From a virus, in the IMG/VR virus record IMGVR_UViG_3300035162_001411, positions 1 through 24,032 of that record: 24,032 nt of DNA, one strand, 5' to 3'. The notes under the pieces are model-generated. The model saw only the letters and a program-made list of their open reading frames with translations. It made no database searches and was not told where the DNA came from. Below are positions 1-4,938 of the stretch, one piece after another. Within the stretch, counting starts at the first letter, position 1, and every line of letters starts with the position of its first letter. The position numbers and the translations under genes are program-made.

Positions 1-54
1 GGTCTCTTCGCTAGCCCACGCAGTGTGCTTGATGTTCTTTAGTTCTAGTTTCAT
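1..54 (-). CDS. N-terminal fragment of a small phage protein, cut by window edge
   Basis: The first 18 codons of a minus-strand gene are present, starting MKLELKNIKHTAWASEET, and the rest lies off the left edge. An AAGGAG ribosome-binding site sits just before the ATG, so the start is convincing. The 18-nt leader covering the start and this site (52-69) is repeated exactly in front of the gene at 2713-3402, which suggests a shared translation signal. The opening residues resemble small phage proteins of unknown function. No function can be assigned. Confidence 0.6.
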   Translation of the reverse strand, partial: MKLELKNIKHTAWASEET

Positions 55-71
55 GATAGTAGTCTCCTTGA

Positions 72-302
72 TTAAAATGCAGTCGCTTGGATTTCCTTGC
101 GGAGGTCGTCATAGTGCTTCGCAACCTTACCAACAGCCTTGATGGCCTTGGACACCGTCACAGCGGCCTCCTCGTTGAGTATTACAGCAATCTCCTCGTC
201 ACCATAGCACTCAACAACATAGTCCCACCCATCAGCCTCATAATGCTTGAGGGCGTGGGTCTTTACAGCTTGAATTAATTTCGCTTGGATCATTTCAGTC
301 AT
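72..302 (-). CDS. Conserved small phage protein, unknown function (76 aa)
   Basis: This small soluble protein has a core with KHYEADGWDYVVECYGDEE followed by an Ala/Val-rich helix. I recognise this pattern from short hypothetical proteins of phages and proteobacteria, but no role is known to me. I chose the ATG at 302 because GGAGGGG lies five bases before it. An in-frame ATG at 317 would add five residues, but that ATG sits inside the ribosome-binding region of a tandem duplication. The gene follows the 74-aa gene with almost no gap and is probably in the same minus-strand transcript. No membrane segment or signal peptide is visible. Confidence 0.7.
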   Translation of the reverse strand: MTEMIQAKLIQAVKTHALKHYEADGWDYVVECYGDEEIAVILNEEAAVTVSKAIKAVGKVAKHYDDLRKEIQATAF

Positions 303-343
303 CTTTACCCCTCCCATTCATCATCATCTTTACCCCTCCCATT
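299..343 (-). repeat. 25-bp-period tandem duplication carrying a ribosome-binding site and start codon
   Basis: A 20-nt unit occurs at 299-318 and again at 324-343. On the minus strand each copy reads AATGGGAGGGGTAAAGATGA and so holds a GGGAGGGG Shine-Dalgarno sequence and an ATG. The copy nearer the gene serves the gene at 72-302. The other copy lies inside the end of the gene at 305-529. Because the period (25) is not a multiple of three, the second copy is read in another frame there and supplies that gene's stop codon. Confidence 0.85.
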
Positions 344-529
344 ATCTTTCCATGTCTCATGGGCGCGGACACCCATCTGGTAAACAAGCTCACCCCGTAG
401 GTCCTCGACACCCACATCGCAGAACACATCGACATCAGGGTTCATTTTGATGTCCTCCTCAATCCTCTTTGAGATCTCGTCCAGCCTCTCCACGACCCAA
501 TGCATGCATACAAGATTATACCTCATCAC
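305..529 (-). CDS. Small hypothetical protein with duplicated C-terminus (74 aa)
   Basis: I do not recognise this protein. It is acidic and mostly helical in appearance (HWVVERLDEISKRIEEDIK near the N-terminus), and ends in a charged tail with NGRGKDDDEWEG. That tail is made by a 25-bp tandem duplication that shifts frame and creates the stop codon. The start ATG overlaps the TGA stop of the upstream gene at 526-975 (TGATG), which implies coupled translation. A second in-frame ATG follows immediately, so the first residue is uncertain by one. It is probably an early gene of the minus-strand group. Confidence 0.6.
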   Translation of the reverse strand: MMRYNLVCMHWVVERLDEISKRIEEDIKMNPDVDVFCDVGVEDLRGELVYQMGVRAHETWKDNGRGKDDDEWEG

Positions 530-975
530 ACTGCCTCCTCTTTATCGAGGTAAGTCCAGTTTGATTCCTCGCCATCTCTGTACGCACCCGCAAACATTTC
601 ACCCTCGTCCTCGAAATCAGCCTCGACCTCAATGCCCATCGCATGAAGGCGATCCCATACAGGGACAGGAGGAGCCCACGCCGTCCAACACTTGAACGAG
701 AACCACGCAACCTTCTGGTCATCTGAATACTCAATCCCATCCTCGTCGATCTCAGCCTCGCAGACATCCCACTTCGTACCCCAGTGAGTGTTGCGCCACT
801 CATACCAATCAGGCATAACCTGATCCGGCTGCGTCTCCTTGGCCCACAACTCAAACGGCATGGGCGCAATCGTGCTGCAAAACTCTGGCTCCGACTTCGA
901 TAGCGCCAGATATAAATGATGAATCAAATGGCTCGGGCCTTTGATGTAAACTGATTGATAGCAATGATTAGGCAT
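526..975 (-). CDS. Api92/YubB-like ferredoxin-fold protein
   Basis: The N-terminus MPNHCYQSVYIKGP is the hallmark of the DUF1281/YubB-like (Api92-like) family found on phages and plasmids. Members begin MPNWCxN followed by a beta strand and have a ferredoxin-like domain. The middle holds the family-typical W-rich stretch with WYEWRNTHWGTKWD (about residues 77-90) and WFSFKCWTAWAPP (about 111-123), then an acidic C-terminal part. Length (149 aa) suits the family. The molecular role is not known. The ATG has AAAGGAG upstream. This is the first gene of the minus-strand group that leaves the 976-1552 control region, so its promoter should lie there. Confidence 0.75.
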   Translation of the reverse strand: MPNHCYQSVYIKGPSHLIHHLYLALSKSEPEFCSTIAPMPFELWAKETQPDQVMPDWYEWRNTHWGTKWDVCEAEIDEDGIEYSDDQKVAWFSFKCWTAWAPPVPVWDRLHAMGIEVEADFEDEGEMFAGAYRDGEESNWTYLDKEEAV

Positions 976-1016
976 TGTTTTCTTGCTCCTTTGTAAGTGA
1001 AAGACAGAGAATAACC

Positions 1017-1050
1017 CCCGTCTACTTGTGGTCTATCAACAATAGACGGG
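1017..1050. repeat. 8-bp inverted repeat with 18-nt spacer
   Basis: CCCGTCTA (1017-1024) and TAGACGGG (1043-1050) are perfect inverted copies. The element lies between the minus-strand gene start at 975 and the GTAACG array, so it would be in the leader of the minus-strand transcript or act as an operator. Its left arm overlaps the 16-nt motif shared with 5335-5350. Confidence 0.6.
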
Positions 1051-1110
1051 CTCGTCAAATATTATTTTGGGGGTAATGGTAAAAATGCTTGGACCTCGGT
1101 CCTTGGTCCT
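1020..1110. repeat. Shared control-region motifs, copy A
   Basis: Two motifs here recur in inverted orientation in the other divergent control region. GTCTACTTGTGGTCTA (1020-1035) is the exact reverse complement of 5335-5350. The stretch 1094-1110 (CCTCGGTCCTTGGTCCT) matches the reverse complement of 5376-5392 at 16 of 17 positions. AAAATGCTTGGACCT just before it also resembles 5303-5315 in direct orientation. The order of the motifs differs between the two regions, so this is not a simple segmental inversion. They could be operators for a common regulator. Confidence 0.65.
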
Positions 1111-1117
1111 GTATACA
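1089..1117 (+). promoter_or_regulatory. Weak candidate promoter ahead of an orphan terminator
   Basis: TTGGAC (1089-1094), a 17-nt spacer and TATACA (1112-1117) have promoter-like spacing, although both boxes match the sigma-70 consensus poorly. If active, transcription would start near 1124 and stop at the terminator ending at 1199, giving an RNA of about 75 nt with no open reading frame. The GGACC TC GGTCC palindrome overlaps the -35 box. Confidence 0.2.
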
Positions 1118-1144
1118 AATGAGGTGCTCTTTACATAATTGATA

Positions 1145-1199
1145 GTGTGATTCGTCACACTCGTTACAGCCCGTTACACCTGTGTGTAACGGGTTTTTT
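1145..1199 (+). terminator. Strong intrinsic terminator with a preceding UUCG hairpin
   Basis: CCCGTTACAC (1170-1179), loop CTGT and GTGTAACGGG (1184-1193) form a perfect 10-bp stem followed directly by six T residues. Just before it, GTGTGA TTCG TCACAC (1145-1160) is a second perfect hairpin with a UUCG loop. No plus-strand gene lies upstream in this window, since the genes to the left run the other way. It may end a small RNA, or block read-through into the small terminase gene. The terminator arms contain two copies of the GTAACG repeat. Confidence 0.8.
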
Positions 1200-1409
1200 C
1201 TGTTTAGGGGCAGCGGTTTAGGGGTCCAATTCTGAGTTTTCTATAGGGTTCTGGCTGGGTCGCTCAGTTCAAAACGAACTGGGATTTCAAATATGGTGTA
1301 ACGAGTGTAACGAGTTGTTTTGGAGTGGTGTACTGTGTTGTATTCACTCAGTATTTGCACCCTAAACTCGTTACACTTGGTTTGTAACGAACTGTAACGA
1401 ACTGTAACG
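1162..1409. repeat. Array of nine GTAACG repeats upstream of the small terminase gene
   Basis: The hexamer GTAACG, or its complement CGTTAC, occurs at 1162, 1172, 1186, 1298, 1307, 1369, 1384, 1394 and 1404. The last three lie in tandem 10-bp units (ACTGTAACGA), one helical turn apart. GTGTAACGAG occurs twice with a 9-bp step at 1296-1314, and its inverse CTCGTTACAC is at 1367-1376. AACGAACTG also occurs at 1273-1281 within a small hairpin. Such phased repeats next to a small terminase gene suggest a packaging (pac/cos-type) recognition site. A repressor operator or replication iterons are alternatives. Confidence 0.8.
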
Positions 1410-1493
1410 AGTTCAATAATGGATCTTGTTCTGGCGTCTTTGCTTTCGGATTTAGGAAACCTATCTGGAAACCCCCTATAGGAAACTCAGCTC

Positions 1494-1523
1494 TTGAAGA
1501 GGCGGCGCCCTCTGTTGTATAGT
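1494..1523 (+). promoter_or_regulatory. Candidate promoter for the small terminase gene
   Basis: TTGAAG (1494-1499), an 18-nt spacer and TATAGT (1518-1523) resemble a bacterial sigma-70 promoter. The predicted start near 1530 leaves a leader of about 20 nt containing GGAGG at 1543-1547 before the GTG start at 1553. The position fits the downstream operon well. Confidence 0.5.
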
Positions 1524-1552
1524 GCCAACAAGTAATCGTTCTGGAGGACGCA

Positions 1553-2164
1553 GTGGGAAAGTATGTCAAGAAAGTGTACCCCGAGGGGACATCCATCCGC
1601 TCCAATGGTAGGCCCGACCCTCGCAAGGGAAAGATGACACCCAGACAGGAAACCTTTTGTAAGTTGGTCACCGAAGGCATCTACTCGAATGCAGAGTGTG
1701 CTCGTCGCGCTGGGTTTGCCGCAGCCACATCTCATGTGTACGCAGCAAAGATGCTGAACGGGGAAGACTTCCCTCACGTTTTGGAGCGCATCCAAGAGAT
1801 GAGAGAAGAGCGGGAGCGTAAGTATGGTGTGAGCACCATAGGGCAACTCAAACGGCTGCACGATCTGTCTCGCGGCGCCGAAGAGGCCGGTCAATACTCC
1901 AGCGCCATCAACGCAGAAAAAATTCGCTCCGCTCTGGGCGGCCTTACCATCGACCGGAGAGAGAACATCAACACGATGGATCAGATGAGCCGAGATGAGA
2001 TCACCGCTCGATTGGCTGCCTTGCAACAACAGTACCCCCAAGCTTTTCAGATTGAAGGGGCGCCCATGAAGGATGTGACACCAGATGAGCAAGGGACCAG
2101 AGGCGAGATTTTGGAATATATTGAAGGGCAGCATGCCCCCAAAAGGGTACGCCCAGAGGATTGA
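1553..2164 (+). CDS. terS: Terminase small subunit
   Basis: The small terminase recognises phage DNA and guides the large subunit during packaging into the prohead. Residues 28-70 hold the family pattern: MTPRQETFCKLVTEG, then NAECARRAGF and a second helix, a helix-turn-helix of the Terminase_2 type. A helical middle (RIQEMREERERKYG) and an acidic C-terminus follow, and 203 aa is a normal length. The GTG start at 1553 is chosen for GGAGG five bases upstream. The GTAACG array just upstream is a plausible binding target. The large subunit gene is unusually far away (11011), with a minus-strand cassette between. The end overlaps the next gene by 80 bp. Confidence 0.8.
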   Translation: MGKYVKKVYPEGTSIRSNGRPDPRKGKMTPRQETFCKLVTEGIYSNAECARRAGFAAATSHVYAAKMLNGEDFPHVLERIQEMREERERKYGVSTIGQLKRLHDLSRGAEEAGQYSSAINAEKIRSALGGLTIDRRENINTMDQMSRDEITARLAALQQQYPQAFQIEGAPMKDVTPDEQGTRGEILEYIEGQHAPKRVRPED

Positions 2165-2504
2165 GAACAGGGCCGGAGGCGGTGTGCCTGATGTGCATTG
2201 TATGCTGAACGGGTTCCCGTTTTGGCTAGAATTGAAGGTAGCAAATAGGTTAATCGTAAAACACTCCCCTCATCAGATTGCTTGGCATACATCGTACGCC
2301 GCTCGTGGCGGCCTCTCATTCTTCTTAATAAACTCCCTCTCTTCGAAGCAAATACACTTAATCGAGGGCCGAGAAGCGATGTCCGTGGCCCAGGCGCCTA
2401 GTTTTGAGGGCCTTGGTCGGTCTTTTTCGGGCAAAGGTGAGGTTTGGGCTGCGTTGGAGGAGTTATCGGCTTGTCATTACGCTTGCGCGGTTGCAGATTT
2501 GTGA
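2085..2504 (+). CDS. PD-(D/E)XK nuclease-like phage protein
   Basis: The sequence RIENRAGGGVPDV (25-37) followed by WLELK (47-51) is the PD-(D/E)XK signature as seen in VRR-NUC and related phage nucleases. D36, E49 and K51 would be the metal and catalytic residues, and Q64 in HSPHQIAWH fits the usual downstream glutamine. Such enzymes cut branched or free DNA ends during recombination or maturation. The exact substrate is unknown. The start at 2085 keeps the conserved N-terminal helix (PEARFWNILK) but overlaps the small terminase gene by 80 bp in another frame. A position right after terS suggests a role in packaging or DNA processing. Triple repeats begin at its stop codon. Confidence 0.7.
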   Translation: MSKGPEARFWNILKGSMPPKGYAQRIENRAGGGVPDVHCMLNGFPFWLELKVANRLIVKHSPHQIAWHTSYAARGGLSFFLINSLSSKQIHLIEGREAMSVAQAPSFEGLGRSFSGKGEVWAALEELSACHYACAVADL

Positions 2505-2574
2505 GCCCTGCGGCTCTGTCGGCGAGCCCTGCGGCTCTGTCGCCGGCTTTTTGTTGAGCTCTGCGGCTCTGTCG
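2503..2574 (+). repeat. Three copies of a 19-bp hairpin repeat
   Basis: GAGCCCTGCGGCTCTGTCG occurs at 2503-2521 and 2524-2542, and once more with a single change at 2556-2574. In the first two copies GAGCC and GGCTC can form a stem with a CTGC loop. The array starts at the last codon of the nuclease gene and continues into the noncoding gap. Copy two is part of the likely terminator. Confidence 0.9.
2518..2552 (+). terminator. Intrinsic terminator after the terS-nuclease pair
   Basis: GTCGGC (2518-2523) pairs with GCCGGC (2542-2547), and inside it GAGCC pairs with GGCTC, leaving a 4-nt bulge. TTTTT follows at 2548-2552. This would end the short plus-strand transcript before the convergent minus-strand cassette. 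A second weaker possibility is the T-run at 2631-2637, preceded by a small GTGC/GCAC stem. Confidence 0.55.
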
Positions 2575-2646
2575 CGCTTTTCCGCGTCCGAGGAACGAGG
2601 ACAAGAAACAGTGTGTGCGTCAGCACTCAATTTTTTTCTTTAAATA

Positions 2647-2668
2647 TTGTCGCCGACTAGGCGACTCC
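2647..2668. repeat. 22-bp direct repeat, left copy
   Basis: This stretch contains the hairpin GTCGCC gacta GGCGAC (2649-2665), flanked by TT and TCC. The same 22 nt recur in the same orientation at 5144-5165 with one difference, in the loop. The two copies bracket the minus-strand cassette and part of the structured region, about 2.5 kb in all. This may mark insertion or recombination. Confidence 0.85.
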
Positions 2669-2685
2669 TTATTTGACGTAGGTAA

Positions 2686-2705
2686 GGGAGAGCCGAAGCT
2701 CCCCC
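2686..2705 (-). terminator. UUCG hairpin after the minus-strand cassette
   Basis: Read on the minus strand, GGGGGAGC, loop TTCG and GCTCTCCC form a GC-rich stem with a small mismatch or bulge, just after the stop of the gene at 2713-3402. No clear T-run follows, so it may be a weak terminator or an RNA-stabilising 3-prime hairpin. Confidence 0.45.
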
Positions 2706-2712
2706 TCTGGTG

Positions 2713-3402
2713 TTAGTGCTCCACTATTGCGATTGATTTAGCTTTAGACGATCCGTTGCAGAGTTTGCAGTCTGTGCATTGGACCCGACGACCTGCCTCT
2801 TTGGACGCGGGGCAGAGGATCTCTTTAGTAGGGTCGATACCGAGGATGTTATTAATCACCCTGAATGTGCGTCGGCCCATTGCCCAGTGCCATTGAGCGT
2901 CGTGGTAGTTGTCCGCTGACTGCATAGCGATGTCAGGTCTCCATCCTGGTTGGTGTGTGTACGCTGTGTGGTTGGACGCTTCGTCTATCAGGTCCTCCCA
3001 TACCTCGTCAGGTACAGCCGCTGGGTCACCGTATGTGCCTATCCGGACGAACCGACCAGAGCCGAGGGTGGTTCTGTCTTCTGGATCGTCGGCCATTGGG
3101 TAGACGCCGCGCTCGAATGCCTTGAAGACAATCAGGACACCTTGGCCGAGGTTGACGTAGCACCTTCGACCGACAGCGATCTTACGCTTGGGGTCTTCGG
3201 TTGTCATACCTCGCATGACGCAGCTGCCGCAGATGGTTGAGTCTCGGCCTGTCTTGCTGGCTTCGAGAGGATTCTCAAGGGTCAGGATGTACGTCTGAAC
3301 GACGGCTCCTGTCTTGCGGTTACGGTTAGAGTATGTGGCGATAACCACAATAGGCTTGCCGTCGAGCAGGCTTGGCCCCTTGTAAATGATTCCGCTTTTC
3401 AT
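2713..3402 (-). CDS. Cysteine-rich phage protein, DUF7227/Gp88-like
   Basis: The opening IIYKGPSLLDGKPIVVIATY, the ICGSCVMRG motif and the end with CPASKEAGRR and CTDCKLCNG match a family of phage and plasmid proteins that I associate with DUF7227, with some likeness to Gp88. The function is unknown. Seven cysteines (58, 61, 81, 197, 209, 212, 215) form two CxxC-type clusters, so a metal or iron-sulfur site is likely. The middle holds the family pattern RIGTYGDPAAVP. Length (229 aa) looks complete. The start has AAGGAG upstream, within the same 18-nt leader as the gene at the left edge. It is the last gene of the minus-strand cassette. Confidence 0.65.
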   Translation of the reverse strand: MKSGIIYKGPSLLDGKPIVVIATYSNRNRKTGAVVQTYILTLENPLEASKTGRDSTICGSCVMRGMTTEDPKRKIAVGRRCYVNLGQGVLIVFKAFERGVYPMADDPEDRTTLGSGRFVRIGTYGDPAAVPDEVWEDLIDEASNHTAYTHQPGWRPDIAMQSADNYHDAQWHWAMGRRTFRVINNILGIDPTKEILCPASKEAGRRVQCTDCKLCNGSSKAKSIAIVEH

Positions 3403-3430
3403 GATAGTAGTCTCCTTAGTTGAGGGTGGT

Positions 3431-3450
3431 GCGGGGACCGAAGCCCCCGC
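3431..3450 (-). other. Intercistronic UUCG hairpin
   Basis: Read on the minus strand, GCGGGGGC, loop TTCG and GTCCCCGC form an 8-bp stem with one G-U pair. It lies between the stop of the gene at 3458-3700 and the ribosome-binding site of the gene at 2713-3402. No T-run follows, so an attenuator, processing or mRNA-stabilising role is more likely than termination. Confidence 0.6.
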
Positions 3451-3457
3451 GGTTTGG

Positions 3458-3700
3458 TTAGTCGAGAGTGACTGTGAGGGTCTTGACGCTGAGTAGTTGG
3501 GTTAAATTGTCGTCGAGATCGATATCTTCCTCGACCATAGCGACGATGTCCTCACGATGGTCGTTGATGTCGAATGATGCTACGGCGTCGATACCGTCTT
3601 GCAGGTCAGCGATCCTCTGCTCGATACGCGCGTCGACCGAATCTTGTATGATCGCTAAGATGATGTCGGTGAGTTGCTCTGTAAGATGTGCGTTACTCAT
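3458..3700 (-). CDS. Small acidic helical phage protein (80 aa)
   Basis: I can assign no function. The sequence is strongly acidic and helical, with repeated I/D patterns (LTDIILAIIQDSVDARIEQ, then DIVAMVEEDIDLDD) that suggest a coiled coil or oligomer. Proteins of this style are common among phage early genes. GGAG lies eight bases before the ATG. The first codons overlap the end of the gene at 3693-3956 by 8 bp, so the two are probably translated together. It is followed by a GC-rich hairpin. Confidence 0.6.
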   Translation of the reverse strand: MSNAHLTEQLTDIILAIIQDSVDARIEQRIADLQDGIDAVASFDINDHREDIVAMVEEDIDLDDNLTQLLSVKTLTVTLD

Positions 3701-3956
3701 AGTGTGTGCTCCATTCTTCGGTTGAGGATAGAAGGCGCCCGTAGCGGGTCACCTCTTGCTTGTATGTGTCACCCATCTCCCAACGTCCGTCGGTGAGCGG
3801 TGATCGTGCTGCCACGAACCATCGCGCGTAGGGATCTTTGGCCTCGCTTGATGGTTGCTTGTAGGTTTTGAGGATACGCCACTCCCAACCTTGAGGATTG
3901 ACGTAGGTGGCATATGGCGTATCGATGTCGGTTCCTTTACGGAATGGGTTAGGCAT
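3693..3956 (-). CDS. Conserved small phage protein (87 aa)
   Basis: The protein has an aromatic-rich core with GWEWRILKTYKQP, DPYARWFVAARSP and GDTYKQEV. It looks like a single small beta-rich domain and resembles phage hypothetical proteins I have seen, but with no known role. It overlaps the gene before it (3949-4122) by 8 bp and the gene after it by 8 bp, which supports one translationally coupled minus-strand operon. Confidence 0.6.
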   Translation of the reverse strand: MPNPFRKGTDIDTPYATYVNPQGWEWRILKTYKQPSSEAKDPYARWFVAARSPLTDGRWEMGDTYKQEVTRYGRLLSSTEEWSTHYE

Positions 3957-4122
3957 CTTCAGTTACTCCTGTGTTGACGATTGAGGCTGCGTAGTTCCAG
4001 GTCATCATGGCCGCAGTCCATAAGTGTAGTCTGTCCTCCTTGCTGTGAGAGTTGATCCAAGCCTCGATGGTCTCGAAGCTATCGGGCGTGTTGAAGAGCC
4101 CGTGTGGTTTAAGGTTAGTCAT
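3949..4122 (-). CDS. Short phage protein (57 aa)
   Basis: The frame reads from MTNLKPHGLFNTPDSF to an end at VNTGVTEDA. AGGAG lies before the ATG (CACAGGAGACTAACC). The middle, with FETIEAWINSHSKED and LWTAAMMTWNYAA, looks like two amphipathic helices and resembles short phage proteins with the same TAAMMTWN pattern. Its stop overlaps the start of the next gene by 8 bp, and it fills an otherwise empty gap in the operon, so it is very likely a real gene. The function is unknown. Confidence 0.65.
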   Translation of the reverse strand: MTNLKPHGLFNTPDSFETIEAWINSHSKEDRLHLWTAAMMTWNYAASIVNTGVTEDA

Positions 4123-4142
4123 GGTTAGTCTCCTGTGTAGGT

Positions 4143-4162
4143 GGGGCGACCTGAGCCGCCCC
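4143..4162 (-). other. Intercistronic GC-rich hairpin
   Basis: GGGGCG (4143-4148) and CGCCCC (4157-4162) form a 6-bp stem with an 8-nt loop between the stop of the gene at 4170-4478 and the start of the gene at 3949-4122. With the hairpins at 3431-3450 and 2686-2705, it makes three hairpins that follow stop codons in this cassette. Confidence 0.5.
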
Positions 4163-4169
4163 GGTTGGG

Positions 4170-4478
4170 TTAAACTTTCGCCAACTCAGCGTCGGCTCCG
4201 GTGACCTTTTTGTCACGTTCTGACAGTACGAGCTTGGACGTTCCTGTGTTGACGTCGTACTTGATGCTGTAATCGCAATCTCCCTTCAGTCGTTCGTAGG
4301 TTGAGTTGAGCATTTCGTTGAACTCATCGTACAGTCGCGCCTCTAACGACCAAGAGTGCAACTGCGGGTCGGTCTTGAGGCTGTGCTTGAGCGAGTTGAA
4401 AATAGTCTTCATCTCCTTCGGTGTTAGGACTGTACGGATTGGTGTTTCATCGATGGTCGCGTATTCAGTATTAGCCAT
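4170..4478 (-). CDS. First gene of the minus-strand cassette, hypothetical (102 aa)
   Basis: I do not recognise the function. The protein starts MANTEYATIDETPIRTVLT and has a helical middle (PKEMKTIFNSLKHSLK, then EARLYDEFNEMLNSTYERLK) and a charged C-terminus. The ATG at 4478 is chosen because AAGGAGG lies five bases upstream. An in-frame ATG at 4511 lacks such a site. The leader CAACTAAGGAG matches the one before the gene at 2713-3402. As the most upstream gene of the cassette it should be transcribed from the structured region to its right, though I see no convincing promoter. Confidence 0.6.
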   Translation of the reverse strand: MANTEYATIDETPIRTVLTPKEMKTIFNSLKHSLKTDPQLHSWSLEARLYDEFNEMLNSTYERLKGDCDYSIKYDVNTGTSKLVLSERDKKVTGADAELAKV

Positions 4479-4650
4479 GATGGCCTCCTTAGTTGGGATA
4501 ATGCCAAGCACTCATAACGACCGTCTGGCCGTTACCAACTTGGCGGAGAAGGGGTGTAATGAGAAGGAGGCGTGGCCCCTTGGTCCGCCGACGTAAAAGG
4601 TTGCAGTCAATGCCCCGACGACGAAGGAGGAGCCCGCAGGGTCGCCATTA
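4479..4650. other. Noncoding leader side of the second divergent region
   Basis: I see no convincing gene here. The stretch holds an imperfect hairpin (TAACG at 4515 pairing with CGTTA near 4533) and several GGAGG runs. GCCGACGT (4587-4594) has an inverse copy at 4749-4756. Promoters for the minus-strand cassette should lie here but are not clear by eye. Confidence 0.4.
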
Positions 4651-4786
4651 TTTTAGCGCGATCTAGTCATAGGCGTTGACACAAATAGTGATCGGCATGG
4701 ACTCAATGTCATCCAATCGTGTGTTCATGTTGATCACTATTTGTTTCGACGTCGGCGATGCAAACGCGAGGCCCGACGCGCTAAAA
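4651..4786. repeat. Nested inverted repeats (possible large cruciform)
   Basis: The inner arms ACAAATAGTGATC (4681-4693) and GATCACTATTTGT (4732-4744) are a perfect 13-bp inverted repeat, and the pairing extends outward with two mismatches. The outer arms TTTTAGCGCG (4651-4660) and CGCGCTAAAA (4777-4786) are a perfect 10-bp inverted repeat enclosing it. The start codon of the possible gene at 4697 lies in the central loop. The outer pair alone could be chance, but the inner pair is unlikely to be. Confidence 0.8.
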
Positions 4787-4924
4787 AAATTGCAGGGCTT
4801 TATGGAAACTCTTTTTCGAAATTACACTATCGCGAGCAAGATTGGTCATCGTCCGGATGTCGTTGTGTGTGTGTTAGTTGAGCCCGAGCGTCAGTTCTCG
4901 TCCCTCTTCAAGGACGAGAACTGA
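4697..4924 (+). CDS. Possible small protein inside a structured region (75 aa)
   Basis: The frame encodes MDSMSSNRVFMLITICFDVG, then helices with ALKKLQGFMETLFRNY and a strand with PDVVVCVLVEPE. The mix of residues looks protein-like, but I recognise no family. Against it, no clear Shine-Dalgarno precedes the ATG at 4697 or the next one at 4706, the start lies in the loop of a 13-bp inverted repeat, and the stop is the last base triplet of a 13-bp hairpin. Either a tightly regulated small gene or a chance frame across structured RNA would explain this. Confidence 0.4.
   Translation: MDSMSSNRVFMLITICFDVGDANARPDALKKLQGFMETLFRNYTIASKIGHRPDVVVCVLVEPERQFSSLFKDEN
4891..4924. other. Perfect 13-bp hairpin ending at a stop codon
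   Basis: TCAGTTCTCGTCC (4891-4903) and GGACGAGAACTGA (4912-4924) pair without mismatch around an 8-nt loop. The final TGA is the stop of the possible gene at 4697. No T-run follows on either strand, so it is not a classical intrinsic terminator. It could protect the 3-prime end of an RNA. Confidence 0.8.
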
Positions 4925-4938
4925 GGGAGGGCGAGGGA

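Noticed and set aside
516-869. 117-codon minus-strand frame inside the Api92-like gene
   Set aside because: It is an Arg-rich frame shadow of the convincing gene at 526-975.
1487-2134. 215-codon minus-strand frame opposite terS
   Set aside because: It is fully antisense to a well-supported terS gene, has no ribosome-binding site I can see and gives no recognisable protein.
2503-2574. Possible CRISPR array
   Set aside because: Only three 19-bp units with spacers of 2 and 13 nt, and no cas gene.
2647-2668. tRNA fragment or tRNA-type attachment site
   Set aside because: I cannot fit the 22-bp repeat to any tRNA arm with confidence, and no integrase is present in the window.
4651-4786. Terminal inverted repeats of an insertion sequence
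   Set aside because: The arms are about 100 bp apart at most, there is no transposase and no flanking target duplication.
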